Notes under the pieces: model-generated | Seen by the model: the letters and a program-made list of their open reading frames with translations, nothing else | Told to the model about the DNA's origin: nothing | Database searches by the model: none | Position numbers and translations under genes: made by a program | Shown: in pieces, positions 21,531-32,482 of the stretch | Layout of the letters: each line of letters starts with the position of its first letter | How positions within the stretch are numbered: position 1 is the first letter of the stretch | Assembly: GCA_002812745.2 (NCBI GenBank) | Contig: NCSJ02000036.1 | Coordinates: forward strand, 62,001-126,000 | Direction: 5' to 3' | From: Scytalidium lignicola | Taxonomy: Eukaryota > Ascomycota > Leotiomycetes | Length of the DNA stretch: 64,000 nucleotides

Positions 21531-21728
21531 ATTTATTTATTATAATGAACCTAACTAATTCCTGATCATCTGCAGAATTGACTCTCGTGACTTCATCTCG
21601 AGGGTGGTTGTCGCGGATTAATTATAGGCCCGTAAATGCTCCCTTGTAGACGCTAAAATTTCCAGCTTCAACATCGTGCTACCACTGGGAGGACGTGACC
21701 GGTGTTAGCACAGTCAATTTTAGCAAAG
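21531..21728. promoter_or_regulatory. Compact divergent promoter of RNase III and rsm27 genes
   Basis: Only 198 bp separate the two start codons, so the genes probably share regulatory sequence. It is AT-rich beside the RNase III start and more GC-rich in the middle. No specific site stands out. Confidence 0.4.
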
Positions 21729-22214
21729 ATGTCTGTTCCACGCTCAAGGTTACTTGACTTGATGAAGGTATTACTGCATTAGATGTGAGCCATGAAAAAG
21801 TTGAACTGATTGTTCTCAGGTCCAATGTCGGGTCTTTGGGTCTGTGTTCAACCCTGAACGTCTCCGAACGGGAAACAAGATTTTACGGCAGCGGTTAAAG
21901 GGTCCAAGTTTGGCAACATATTATCCCAGGAAGGTTGCGACGTTTCAAGACTTGCAGAGAGCTTTCCCAGACTTAGACATGTATGACGAGGAAGAAGAGG
22001 AACGTTTGGAGAAGATCAAGCTGTGAGTCTGGTCATTGGGAAACTGTCTGCAGTTGGATACTGACTATATTGTGCAGTCTGAAAGCAAGGGGGAAGGGTG
22101 CACCAAAGAAGAAGCGGACGAAAGAGGGTTCGTTCATCATTTACTCTTATTTGGTTTGTGAATTTATGCTAATAGATCATTCCAGACTCCAAGAAGTTCA
22201 AGGGGAAGAAATAG
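21729..22214 (+). CDS. rsm27: Mitochondrial ribosomal small-subunit protein mS33 (Rsm27)
   Basis: Component of the mitoribosome small-subunit head (mS33 family). Four exons (21729-21767, 21820-22022, 22078-22127, 22186-22214) join in phase to 106 residues. Family landmarks are the N-terminal RLLDLMKVQCRVFG, then GNKILRQRLKGP, YYPRKV and a basic C-terminus LLKARGKGAPKKKR. The last exon encodes only nine whole codons before the stop, and intron 3 has a GTTCGT donor. Short mS33 proteins often lack a cleavable presequence, as here. Confidence 0.93.
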
Positions 22215-23131
22215 ATCCTGAGAGATATTGTGTCAATGAGAAATGCTGTATAGAATATTGTATAGTAGTGGCATTACTGGCGTTTGGGAAATGTGGGAGT
22301 ATGCTGCTCTCTAGATATTGTTTGGGACACAGGATCTCATCATACAGCTGCATAGCATGATATCCCGGTGTCTAGTGATTATGTGACAGTGTGTGAATAT
22401 AACTGCTTGATTTCATATTTCAAATATCCATTCAATTTCTGGGGAAGTCTCCAGAGGATATCAATCACACAATGACTCCAATCAAACGTTCTCGTTGTCG
22501 ATATTTTAGGTTGGTAGAACCATAACCTGTATTCTCTCACCCGAACTGTCTACTTTGTCTATCAAGAAAGAGCGATAATGTATCTGATGCAGGGTAAATC
22601 ATAGTGTTTGCCTTGACTATATTCTAACCATATAGATAAATATTTTCCTTTCTTCCTTGACATTAGTATCGTCTTCTCATATATGTATCTAATGTGCGGT
22701 ACAAAGCCGCTGCGCCTCTGTCTATAGTGAAGGGCTGTGATCCCTAGATCCTACTTCGCCGAGACTGAGACTTAGTTCCTTTGAGAGTGTTAGATTCCTC
22801 ATTTATTTTACAACTATTTTCCTGTTTATAAACTCTTCAACCACCAGCTTGCTATCAAACCAAGACATTGTGGCAATTACCGGTTGAGACCATTTGCGGA
22901 AGGTAGACGATGGCGTGGCGTGCACCTTCTCTGGATAATCGCCTGAGCTACAGTATCCATACATCAGTAAGTCCCCTGCTTTCTACCTATTGATCTCTTC
23001 ATCTCTTGCATCCGCATCTTCCTTTTAACAATTTGAGACATTCAAATATTCTCCGTTCCTTCAACTCGTTTTTGCTAGTACTGATATATGTTCTCTGGAA
23101 ACAGCGAAACAAAGCAACCAATAAATCTGTC
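22215..23131. other. Intergenic region upstream of the Pumilio gene
   Basis: About 0.9 kb containing the rsm27 3' UTR and a long leader for the PUF gene. Pyrimidine-rich tracts and short upstream ATGs near the right end suggest uORFs or a 5' UTR intron, but none can be fixed. No other gene seen. Confidence 0.5.
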
Positions 23132-25976
23132 ATGGCTTCTTCTAGTGGCTCTCCAAAGCTTCGTCGTTCTACCAATAGCAGCAATGTTGTCTCTCAGGAG
23201 AACGATTATTTGCCAAAAGATCAAGTTTCTATCACTAATGTAAGAGTCTATTACTTTTTATCAAGCTATTCATAGCGACTTTTCCTTCAACGTCACTTGC
23301 TTTAAAACTGAACCGAACTATTTATTCCGGCGACCGCGCCTCCATCACCATCTTTCTCCGTCGTCTTTCCCGATTTCCTTTCACAACACAATATTTGAAC
23401 ACATGCAACTCAATATATGGATCTATAAGTGAAATTTCCTATTTTCTAACTACTAAAATTTAGGCCGCCGCAATGTCTCTCAAGAAGGCTGCCACGGCAT
23501 TAACCTCCTCCAAGCTTGGAAATCAAGCTCCAAAGGTTTGTTTGTCCTCCTTCATTATGATCTTATTCATCATACAGAATTCTTACTTTCTTCTAACTTA
23601 TGTTTGGATTATGCTAATATATCACGCAAAAATAGAAGATGAAAGTTAATCATGAAGATGGCAGCATTGTTGAAGACAATCCAGTAGATATGCTCTTGGC
23701 AAAACTTTCTGAGCAGCAGGCCGAAATCAATAAACAGCACAGCGCTCTTAAAGCCGACGATGATATTCCTGCCCAGGCTCGTATCCTCGAATATATCTCT
23801 GCTGCGAGCACTTCCAACACTCCTGCCAGTGCAGAGGTTATTGACTGCTCAACCTCAACCGGAGGTCTGTTAATCAATAACGGCGAGAACCAGGCTACTG
23901 CAGAAGATATACTTCGCCTTAAGCTTGAACTTCAGCTTGCTAAAGGCAAAATTGCTCTTATGGATCAAGAGCTGGCTCAAAATAAAATCACGAAGCATAC
24001 GCTTGATCAGGCCATTGGCAACATCTCCGAGTCTGATTTCCAAATAACGCAGTGTGACATCTCCAGACGTAGTTTGACTCCAGTCCACCCGCCTTTTGAT
24101 CCTGCCATTCGTACTCAGACTAACCCGAATAACTGGACAGCACAGGAAGATACTCGTTCTGATATTAGTGATGCACTTTCTGCCAGCGGTTTCAATCGTG
24201 CACGCACGATTTGGAACAATGGAGGAAAACAAGGTGTTAAAGGTGCAATGGCTTCATTTCAACAACAGGATACAACGCATCCCACTCCTTGGACAGGTAG
24301 AGGATTCGGTCCACAGTTCTGTGAGCCGATCTCTCCCTTCATCGATCAGTCTACCAATGCTCCATTTCATAACAACCGTATGCCTACTCCAGACTTCTTA
24401 ACCCAACCAACCATTGGACGTCGCAATAACGGGGGAGGCCGTGTTGGGAACCGTAACAGCCCGGGATTTTCGTATGCTAATAGTGCCGGCTCTTATGATA
24501 GTCTTGGAGCAACTACTCCATATGGACCAGGAAATATGGGGGTTGGCTTATCATCTTTGGCAGGTCCTATTCCAAGTCATATTAATATGGCTATGAATGT
24601 GGCAGGTGGTAGCTTTTCTAGTTATCAGCCTCAACCAATTGGGACTCCTCTGTCTCCACATGCACCCGAGTTCACCTCTTCTGTTGGATCATATAAGACC
24701 GATGTAAGTACCTAATAATTGCTTATAAATGATATCTGCGAGATTTGCTCTAACAATGACTTCAGGCTATTGCAACAGAAGGGCAGACTTATCTACCTCC
24801 TACCGAGCCACTTAATTATCGTCGCCTTCTTGATCGCACGGTTACATGCAACTGGAAATACATTGTTGACAAAATTGTCTGCAATAATGATCAACAGGCT
24901 TCAATCTTCCTGCAGCAGAAACTCAAGATTGGCACCGCAGACCAGAAATATGATATTGTGGAAGCGATTGTAGCTCAGGCATATCCACTCATGATAAATC
25001 GGTTTGGAAACTTTCTGATTCAACGGTGCTTTGAACATGGAACTCCCGAACAAGTTATTAAGATTGCTGAGGCAATTCGAGGAAACACATTGAATCTGTC
25101 TATGGATGCCTTTGGTTGCCATGTTATCCAGAAGGCTTTCGACTCTGTTCCTGAAAACTATAAAGCTATTATGGTCCATGAACTCCTTCGACGCATTCCA
25201 GAGACCGTCATCCATCGCTATGCCTGTCACGTTTGGCAGAAGCTCTTTGAACTTCGTTGGACTGAGTCTCCCCCACAGATCATGAAATACGTCAACGAAG
25301 CTCTTCGTGGTATGTGGCATGAAGTTGCACTTGGTGAGACAGGCAGCTTGGTTGTCCAAAATATCTTTGAGAACTGTCTAGAAGAAGACAAGGTAGGTTC
25401 AACACTCCTATTAAGTTTTATTTTAAAATACTAACAACTCAGCGTCCATGCATTGAAGAAGTACTTGCTAGCATCGATATCGTTGCACATGGTCAGTTCG
25501 GCAATTGGTGCATTCAGCACATTTGCGAACATGGTGCTCCTGCTGATCGCAGCCGCGCAATTGATCATGTCATCCGCTATGCTGCTGAATACAGCATGGA
25601 TCAGTTCGCTTCAAAAGTTGTGGAAAAGTGTCTCAAGATTGGTGGTGCGGAATTCCTAGGACGTTACCTGGACCGCGTTTGTGAGGGCCGTCCTGATCGT
25701 CCTCGTATTCCTTTGATCGACATTGCGAGTGACCAGTATGGCAACTACCTTATTCAGTACATCCTGACCCATTCGAATCCCCAGCATCGTGAGATCGTTG
25801 CTTCTCACATGCGTAAGCACATGGTGTCTCTCCGTGGATCCAAATTCGGCTCTCGAGTTGGTATGCTTTGTACAAACCCGGCTATTCAAACTCGCCCTGG
25901 ACCACCTGGCGGAGCTGGCGCCGGTAATGGGAATGGCCGTGCCGGTCAGCACTCCCGTTATGGTCAATATCGTTAA
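23132..25976 (+). CDS. Pumilio-repeat (PUF) RNA-binding protein
   Basis: PUF-family post-transcriptional regulator that binds 3' UTR elements and recruits deadenylation/decay factors. Five in-phase exons (23132-23239, 23464-23535, 23636-24703, 24766-25392, 25443-25976) give 802 residues. The first 400 residues are Ser/Asn/Pro-rich with a short coiled coil near 65-85. The PUM-HD spans about residues 440-760, with recognisable repeats: FGNFLIQRCFEHG, FGCHVIQKAFDSV, TGSLVVQNIFENC, FGNWCIQHICEHG, ASKVVEKCLKIG and YGNYLIQYILTHS. The C-terminal tail is Gly-rich. It resembles the filamentous-fungal PUF group related to S. pombe Mpf1 rather than classical Puf3; the subgroup is uncertain. Introns are in the N-terminal third and within the PUM-HD. 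Confidence 0.93.
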
Positions 25977-26845
25977 AGTGCACAAATTTGCTGTGTCAAG
26001 CATGAGCAGCAGAGATTCACATTCGAATAGATTTTAGGACTCTTCCTTACTGTTTCGCCTATATATGGATGTCTTTGGAGCTCTTATTCATTGGAACGAA
26101 AGCAAAGCCAAGCTCGGTTCACACGGCTGTCGACACCCATCCACCTAACTGTTCTGGCAACGACATATGATATCTGTTGTTACTATCAATATTTTCAAGG
26201 AACGTGATTTACTACTAAGGCTCATCCTACACTGATCAAGGTGTATTCTTGTCGGTGCTTTGGACAGATCAATCAAGTTGTGGCATTCGATTATCGAGAT
26301 TGTTGTTTCCTCGACAGATTATGATCTGCTTTGTTCTGCAGTATACACGATATGGTAAACTTGGGCATTAATTATATGGCCGTTATGTTCTCAATACTTC
26401 TCGTGTAAACAGACCTTATTTAGTCATTCGTTATGAGGAATAAATTGCTTTTATACTTGATAAAGTTGATTTTACGAAATACCAAATTCATTGAAATCGC
26501 CTGCTTGTGTATATGTAATTAAGACTATATCCCCCTACATGCCAAATTTTAGATCTCGTATAATAGAATTTATCTTTCGGTGAAGGAAGATTAGCTGGAT
26601 TGATGCATAGATGACTTGTCTTTGATATCAATTAAGCACCAGAGGAATGTAAGAGCAAATGCATTGAGCATGATTGTAGGTAGGTAATGTAGTATAATCA
26701 TATTTGCACGGTCTTTGATCAGGTTTTAAAGATAGACACAATTCGATATTTACATATAGCTATTCATTATATCATTCGCGAGATCAAAAGTGTGACAAAG
26801 AACCACTAAGCTCGCCCTCCACTTTTGGAGATAAGAGATCTAGAA
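25977..26845. other. Convergent intergenic region, AT-rich
   Basis: About 0.87 kb of AT-rich sequence between the PUF stop and the reductase stop. A long PUF 3' UTR would be typical for this class of gene. No coding signal. Confidence 0.6.
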
Positions 26846-27833
26846 CTATGATCTATCATTTGCATCAAAATGAGGAGCCCAGAATCCTCGGTGATGTTTT
26901 TGATTCCCGACTTGTGAAATTTCCTTGACTTCTTCTGGCGTCAACTTAAAGTCCATGATCTTGAGAACACTCTTTAACCTATCTTCCTTGGCACTGGTAG
27001 TTATCACTATAACGTCATGATCAATGCACCATCTAAGCGCAATCTGTGCAGGAGTGACGTTATACTTCGTTGCAAGACGCGCATACGTCTCATCCAGTGG
27101 TCCAGGAGCGGCTCTGAGAACAGCAGTTAGTGGTGCATAGGCAGCAGTAGCGATGCCGTGCTTTCGGTGGAAATCGAGAAGGTCTTCGTGTTGCAGATAA
27201 GGGTGATACTCGATCTGGTTGCAAGCTGGGACGATTTTTGCAGTCTTGAGGATTGTCTCAAGATGCTTTTTGGTGAAGTTGGAGACTCCGATTGATTTCG
27301 CTTTTCCGGTAGCGTGGATGGCTTCCATATCTGCCCATTTGGCCTGTAGATCTTCCTCGGTTGTGGAGGAGAATGGCTCGTGGATCAGATAGAGGTCTAC
27401 ATAATCAAGCTGGAGTTTCTTGAGGGATAGCTCGAAGGATGCTTTGATATCTTTGGTGGTTTTGCCCATGTATTTGGTGGTTACATAAAGCTTCTCTCTC
27501 GGAACACCGCTTTCTTTAATACCTTCGCCTAGTTCAGGCTCGTTCCCGTAGACTTGATATATCTCAGTACTGGTTCTAAACTAAGTACTAGGATGGGGAA
27601 TTACCCTCTGCTCCATCGAGATGGTAATAGTTGGTGTTGATTGCCATCACTACTGTCTGGACAAGTTGCTTATCAAAAGCTGCTCCATCGCGCTTGAAGT
27701 GTGCTGTGCCAAGGCCATATCCAATCTGTGTCACGAGAAATTAGACATTTAAAAATTTCAGTTGGGAAAGATAAGAGCATACTATGGGGATTTCGTGCCC
27801 ATCATTGAGCTTTAGATTCGTTATTTGAGACAT
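26846..27833 (-). CDS. Aldo-keto reductase
   Basis: NADPH-dependent oxidoreductase of the AKR superfamily acting on carbonyl substrates; the specific substrate cannot be told. Exons are 27783-27833, 27605-27725 and 26846-27552, 292 residues from MSQITNL. The catalytic tetrad is intact: Asp54 and Tyr59 (HLDGAEVYGNE), Lys84 (VTTKYMG), His115 (LIHEP). The barrel continues through GVSNFTKKHL, NQIEYHPYL and the nucleotide-binding ITTSAKEDRL. An in-frame ATG at 28014-28016 would add 61 residues. The first 36 of those contain six basic and no acidic residues, like a mitochondrial presequence (see findings). The short start is the conservative choice. Confidence 0.93.
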
Positions 27834-28563
27834 TACTTTTGGTGCGATGCGTAAATTGCCCTCTGCTCCGAACGAAGTTTGCGATTCTGATACGTTCAAG
27901 TTGATATGCAGCTGTCGAGATGCGAGTTGGGGAAGATGAAACCGCTGGGAGACAGTTGGAATTCTTTTGGAAGAGATCGAACGGGTTAGTCGACAAGAAT
28001 ATATAACAAGATTCATGAATTGATGTATTAGTAAATAGATAAGCTATTTTGAAAGTCTAGGTTTTCTAATCAATGCACTAGCCGCGGCATAGGTGGGATA
28101 CCGAAGAGGTCTCGATTTCAGGAGGTTTGGTCTACAGGGGCACGAGGGGATAGATACAGTACTGTATGTTACACCTTTCCAGGTCACGCAGGTGTTTACC
28201 GAACGCAGTGGCTGCCACACGCCGCGGTGACAGGATGATGGGCATTGCATAGAGTAACAGTAACCACAGTCAAATACCCCTGCACCTCCATTTTCGATAA
28301 AGAGGACATCACCCCGCCATATGTCGTCATTGCCCTGGACGTCAACTAACGACGCCGCCGGAAAAACAATCTTGCGTTCGTCCTGGGGGGCAGATCACAG
28401 CTTGATGCGACGTCAACTCCACTGAGATCCGGAATGCTTTATAATTAATGACGAAGCTTCTTTGTATTATCTTTTAGAACACTCCTTTCCTTCATCTATG
28501 TATGTACCATTCCAAATTGACTCGAAATTTATCTTTTCCTTCCTTATCCTCTTGCTGTGCTTG
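27834..28563. other. Divergent intergenic region reductase/SelO
   Basis: Promoter region for both flanking genes. It includes the possible 61-codon 5' extension of the reductase (27834-28016). A TATA-like TTTATAATTAAT near 28438-28449 precedes the SelO gene. No separate gene. Confidence 0.5.
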
Positions 28564-30507
28564 ATGCTTTCGAGGCTTTCCACCCGTACTCGGACTCCGG
28601 CTCAGCTACCCCGCAGACGTCTTGCTCAAATGGCTTCACATTTATCTAATGGTAATACCTCTAATGGCACCTCATATGATGGCACCACCCTCGTCGACCT
28701 TCCAAAATCATGGACCTTCACATCTCTACTGCCTCCAGATCCTGAATTCCCAACTCCCGCTGCTTCTCATAAGACGCCAAGACATGAAATACAACCCCGG
28801 CTAGTCCAGGGCGCATTGTTCACATGGGTCAGACCTCAGGAGCAGAAAGACCCAGAGCTACTGGCCGTCAGTCCTGCGGCTATGAGAGATCTAGGAATAA
28901 AGAATGGAGAGCAAGACATGGATGAATTCAGGGAGGTGGTAGCTGGGAACAGGCTATTAGGCTGGGATGAAGAGAAGGGAACGGGTGGATATCCTTGGGC
29001 ACAATGTTATGGGGGTTGGCAGTTTGGTTCCTGGGCTGGACAACTCGGCGATGGCCGAGCAATCTCGCTGTTCGAGACGACGAATCCAACCACAAAGACA
29101 CGATATGAGCTGCAGGTGAAAGGCGCCGGACTGACACCATACTCGAGATTTGCAGATGGAAAAGCCGTGTTGCGGTCTAGCATAAGGGAGTTTATAGTCT
29201 CAGAAACGCTCAATGCCTTGCGAATACCAACAACTCGTGCTCTTTCGTTGGTTTTACTCCCTCACTCACGCGTCAGAAGAGAGACAATGGAGCCTGGAGC
29301 TATTGTATCCCGATTTGCCCAATCTTGGCTCCGAATAGGATCGTTTGACATACTCAGAGCACGTGGAGACCGTGATTTGATTAGAAAGTTGGCTAACTAC
29401 ATTGCCGAGAATGTTTTTGATGGATGGGAATCGCTGCCAGCTCGGAATCCCGCAGATGATGGAAAAGCAGAGGAGCCTCTGCCCAGAGGGATAGCAAAGG
29501 ACAGAATCGAGGGACCGGAGGGACTGGAAGAAAATCGCTTTACTCGGTTATACCGAGAAATTGTTCGTCGCAATGCCAAAACCGTTGCAGCTTGGCAAGC
29601 ATACGCGTTTACGAATGGTGTTCTCAATACAGATAATACATCAATCTTTGGTTTGTCCATTGACTTCGGCCCATTTGCTTTCCTTGATAATTTTGATCCT
29701 AACTATACACCTAATCATGACGATCACACGCTTCGATATTCGTATCGGAACCAACCTACCATTATTTGGTGGAATCTAGTACGGCTAGGCGAATCTCTTG
29801 GGGAACTTATAGGGGCTGGTCCTAATGTTGACAATGATGAGTTTGTTGAAAAAGGTGTACGAAAAGAGGATGCAGACGAGTTAATCGCTCGCGCACAAGA
29901 ACTTATCGGCCGTGTCGGAGAAGAATATAAGGCCGTATTCATCGAAGAGTACAAGTGGTTAATGACGGCTCGACTCGGTCTGAGAGTTTACAAAGACGAA
30001 GATTTTGATGCTCTCTTCAGTTCACTTCTTGATACTATGGAGCAACTAGAGCTTGATTTCAACCAATTTTTCAGGAAATTGAGCAACTTAAAGCTTGTAG
30101 ACTTGGACACGGAAGAGAAACGAAAGTCAGCGGCAGGCGTCTTCTTCCATCACGAAGGAGTCACTGGCTTTACCAACGATGAAGACACTGCGAGGACGAG
30201 TGTCGCTAAGTGGCTTGAGAAATGGCGAGCCCGTATTATTGAAGACTGGGGCGGGGAAACTGAAGACGATGAAAGACAAGTGGAGATGAAGAAAGTAAAT
30301 CCAAAGTTCATTCCAAAATCCTGGATTCTGGATGAATTGATTAGAAGAGTAGAGAAGGACGGTGAACGGGAGGTTTTGGATAGAGTGATGCATATGGCAT
30401 TACATCCCTTTGAAGAGAGCTGGGGATTAGATGAAGAAGAGGAGGCACGATTTTGTGGGGACGTGCCTAAGGGTGATAGAGCTATGCAATGCTCCTGCAG
30501 CTCGTAA
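28564..30507 (+). CDS. fmp40: SelO-family mitochondrial protein AMPylase (Fmp40-like)
   Basis: Pseudokinase-fold enzyme that transfers AMP from ATP to protein hydroxyls and is linked to mitochondrial redox homeostasis. Intronless; 647 residues from the ATG at 28564. That start gives an Arg/Thr-rich presequence (SRLSTRTRTPAQLPRRR). An upstream in-frame ATG at 28498 would instead place a hydrophobic stretch first, which fits less well. Core motifs are QVKGAGLTPYSR, AVLRSSIREFI, the metal-site region GVLNTDNTSIFGLSIDFGP, and AFLDNFDP. The protein ends CSCSS; in metazoan SelO the second Cys of this tail is selenocysteine, so this is the expected fungal Cys form. It is convergent with the acetyltransferase locus. 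Confidence 0.95.
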   Translation: MLSRLSTRTRTPAQLPRRRLAQMASHLSNGNTSNGTSYDGTTLVDLPKSWTFTSLLPPDPEFPTPAASHKTPRHEIQPRLVQGALFTWVRPQEQKDPELLAVSPAAMRDLGIKNGEQDMDEFREVVAGNRLLGWDEEKGTGGYPWAQCYGGWQFGSWAGQLGDGRAISLFETTNPTTKTRYELQVKGAGLTPYSRFADGKAVLRSSIREFIVSETLNALRIPTTRALSLVLLPHSRVRRETMEPGAIVSRFAQSWLRIGSFDILRARGDRDLIRKLANYIAENVFDGWESLPARNPADDGKAEEPLPRGIAKDRIEGPEGLEENRFTRLYREIVRRNAKTVAAWQAYAFTNGVLNTDNTSIFGLSIDFGPFAFLDNFDPNYTPNHDDHTLRYSYRNQPTIIWWNLVRLGESLGELIGAGPNVDNDEFVEKGVRKEDADELIARAQELIGRVGEEYKAVFIEEYKWLMTARLGLRVYKDEDFDALFSSLLDTMEQLELDFNQFFRKLSNLKLVDLDTEEKRKSAAGVFFHHEGVTGFTNDEDTARTSVAKWLEKWRARIIEDWGGETEDDERQVEMKKVNPKFIPKSWILDELIRRVEKDGEREVLDRVMHMALHPFEESWGLDEEEEARFCGDVPKGDRAMQCSCSS

Positions 30508-30628
30508 TCTTACAGAAAGCGGTTATAGCTTGTAAAAATAAGTGTTGATGAATTGAATATGTGTCTCAATGAATATTCGACCTTGCTCTATATCTACGTA
30601 CCTAATCTATGCAATCTTTGATATTTGT

Positions 30629-31397
30629 CTAGATATACTCCTTAGGGCCGCCAACTTCCCGAACCAGCCAGTCATATTGAATAAGAGCTCTATCTTTCCA
30701 ATCATCCCTCATATCTTTACCATGCATGAGAACCTTCTCAACCAACTCGAAGCCACAGAATTTGTATAACCTCCTTCCTAAGGGACTTGCCTCAACATAA
30801 CTCTTCACGCCCATCTCGTCCGCCTTCGTTATCCCATATTTAACAAGCATTTTCCCTACACCACGTTTTTTGATGTGCAGGGTCACAAAAGCAGAAATCA
30901 AGTAATGCAGCGGGACCTTGGATCCTTTCTCTCCTCCTCCGGGTTGACTCATTTATGACCAAGTCTACATAAGCCTGGTCATCAACACCAGTCATCCCCG
31001 CCAAACCCTTGACGCCCTCAGACCCGCCCAAAGGTATCGCAGGTTCAAGCCAATTAGTTTTAAAACCAGCTTCCGGCCATCGTTTCTTGCCTCCCTGTTT
31101 TTCTTCTTCAGATTCACCTGCTGCTTTGTCAAAGAATATCCACTTCGCGGCACCTATTATTTCTCCAGTTTCGGTGTCGACGGCTTTCACCCATTTTACT
31201 TCCGATCCCGGTGGCTTGCCTGTCGTCCAATTCTCGAGTTGGCGTTTGGTGGTCTGTTCAATTACGCTTGGTGTTGGAACCACTGGTGAGGGGTAGATGA
31301 GCATGTGCAGAGTGTCATTTGGGTGGAAGGCGCGAAATTCAATTTTGACTACGGTTTCTAGATCCGCATGGGACATTTCTTGTACCTCAAAAGACAT
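30629..31397 (-). pseudogene. GNAT acetyltransferase split by a +1 frameshift in an A6 run
   Basis: GCN5-related N-acetyltransferase. The upstream frame runs from ATG 31397 through the N-terminal half to FCFCDPAHQK. The downstream frame resumes KRGVGKMLVKYG (the acetyl-CoA pyrophosphate loop, Q/RxxGxG/A) and continues ASPLGRRLYKFCGF to a stop at 30629. The switch is at the T6 run 30866-30871 (A6 on the coding strand); one base fewer would give an uninterrupted protein of about 255 residues. Both halves are otherwise intact, and the motif is exact after removing one base. A homopolymer sequencing error is therefore at least as likely as true inactivation. The substrate is unknown; fungal members of this shape act on small molecules or polyamines. 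Confidence 0.75.
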
Positions 31398-32482
31398 TTT
31401 TAGCTTTATTTCCCCCTCCTTCTTTTGCCAGGTTAGAAGGTTTGTGGTTGTGAGGAGCTTGGCAGCTATTACTCCTGCCGAAGGAAGTCTTGGAGTAACT
31501 TCCAACAAGTATTTTATAGTGTAGATTTTATATTTTGCGCTTTAAAGGTGATTTGCTTAGCTTTCACTTTATCCACGTCTTATAAAGATATAACAATACT
31601 AAATTATGCTGAGTAACTAGAAGTATTATAAATGGGGGTACTCCGTAAGTTTACAAGCCCAAATTCTCCAACTCGCCAAGCAATCTATAGACTAATGCAC
31701 TATTCCACCCTCGAAAATATTTCAAACGTCTCGAGGGTCCTATCCGGTACATATCCGGTACACAGTTTGTAGTCTACGCCTTTGCATTGCAAAGGTTTGT
31801 TGTAGTTATTGTACCAAATCTTAGGTTTGATTTAAGTACACTCCATAGCGTCTGAAATTACGGTACTTTTTTTTTTACCCGTGTGACAAGTATTGGAGTA
31901 GCAATTTCACTTACTTGACAAAGAAAATAATGGAAGGGTTCACAATGGTATATTATTCTCGTTTGATGTCCATTAAGGTCCCGAAACATCCCAATCATAA
32001 ACCCTCCCACGCCCCGACTTTTCCCTCCTTTTCTCTCTGGCCTATTGAACAACAAGTATGCCTATTCCCCAGGACCACAACCGTAAGTAAGTCATAGGAC
32101 AATCAAGCAATCCAACCGTTCATATATATCTTCCACCTTCAACTCCATTCCCGGTCCAAACAAAAAAGGAATGCATCGATAAAAGTCGAAGAAACAGGTA
32201 GCCAGTTAATTCCGCAGTAGCCCAGGTAACCCCCAAACACAAATCATGATCGTTTGATTCATAACCCTGGTGATACAAAGTGCAAGGAAAAAAACACGCA
32301 TAAAATCGCAGATGAGAGAACCGCGACCTCAAAAACGCCAAGTGAGATCCTCTCTTTGAGAAAACGTGTGAACAAGACCGATGCTAGTTCCTTTTTGTCA
32401 AAACTGGAGACCGAAAAATCCACAGCATATAGAGTGGTACAATAAGTAAAGCTTATCCCCGCCGCCCAAAACGCCGAGACAA
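31398..32482. other. Intergenic region
   Basis: About 1.1 kb, AT-rich, containing the acetyltransferase promoter and the scd6 3' UTR. Small frames (60-75 codons) overlap each other on both strands and look accidental. Confidence 0.55.
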
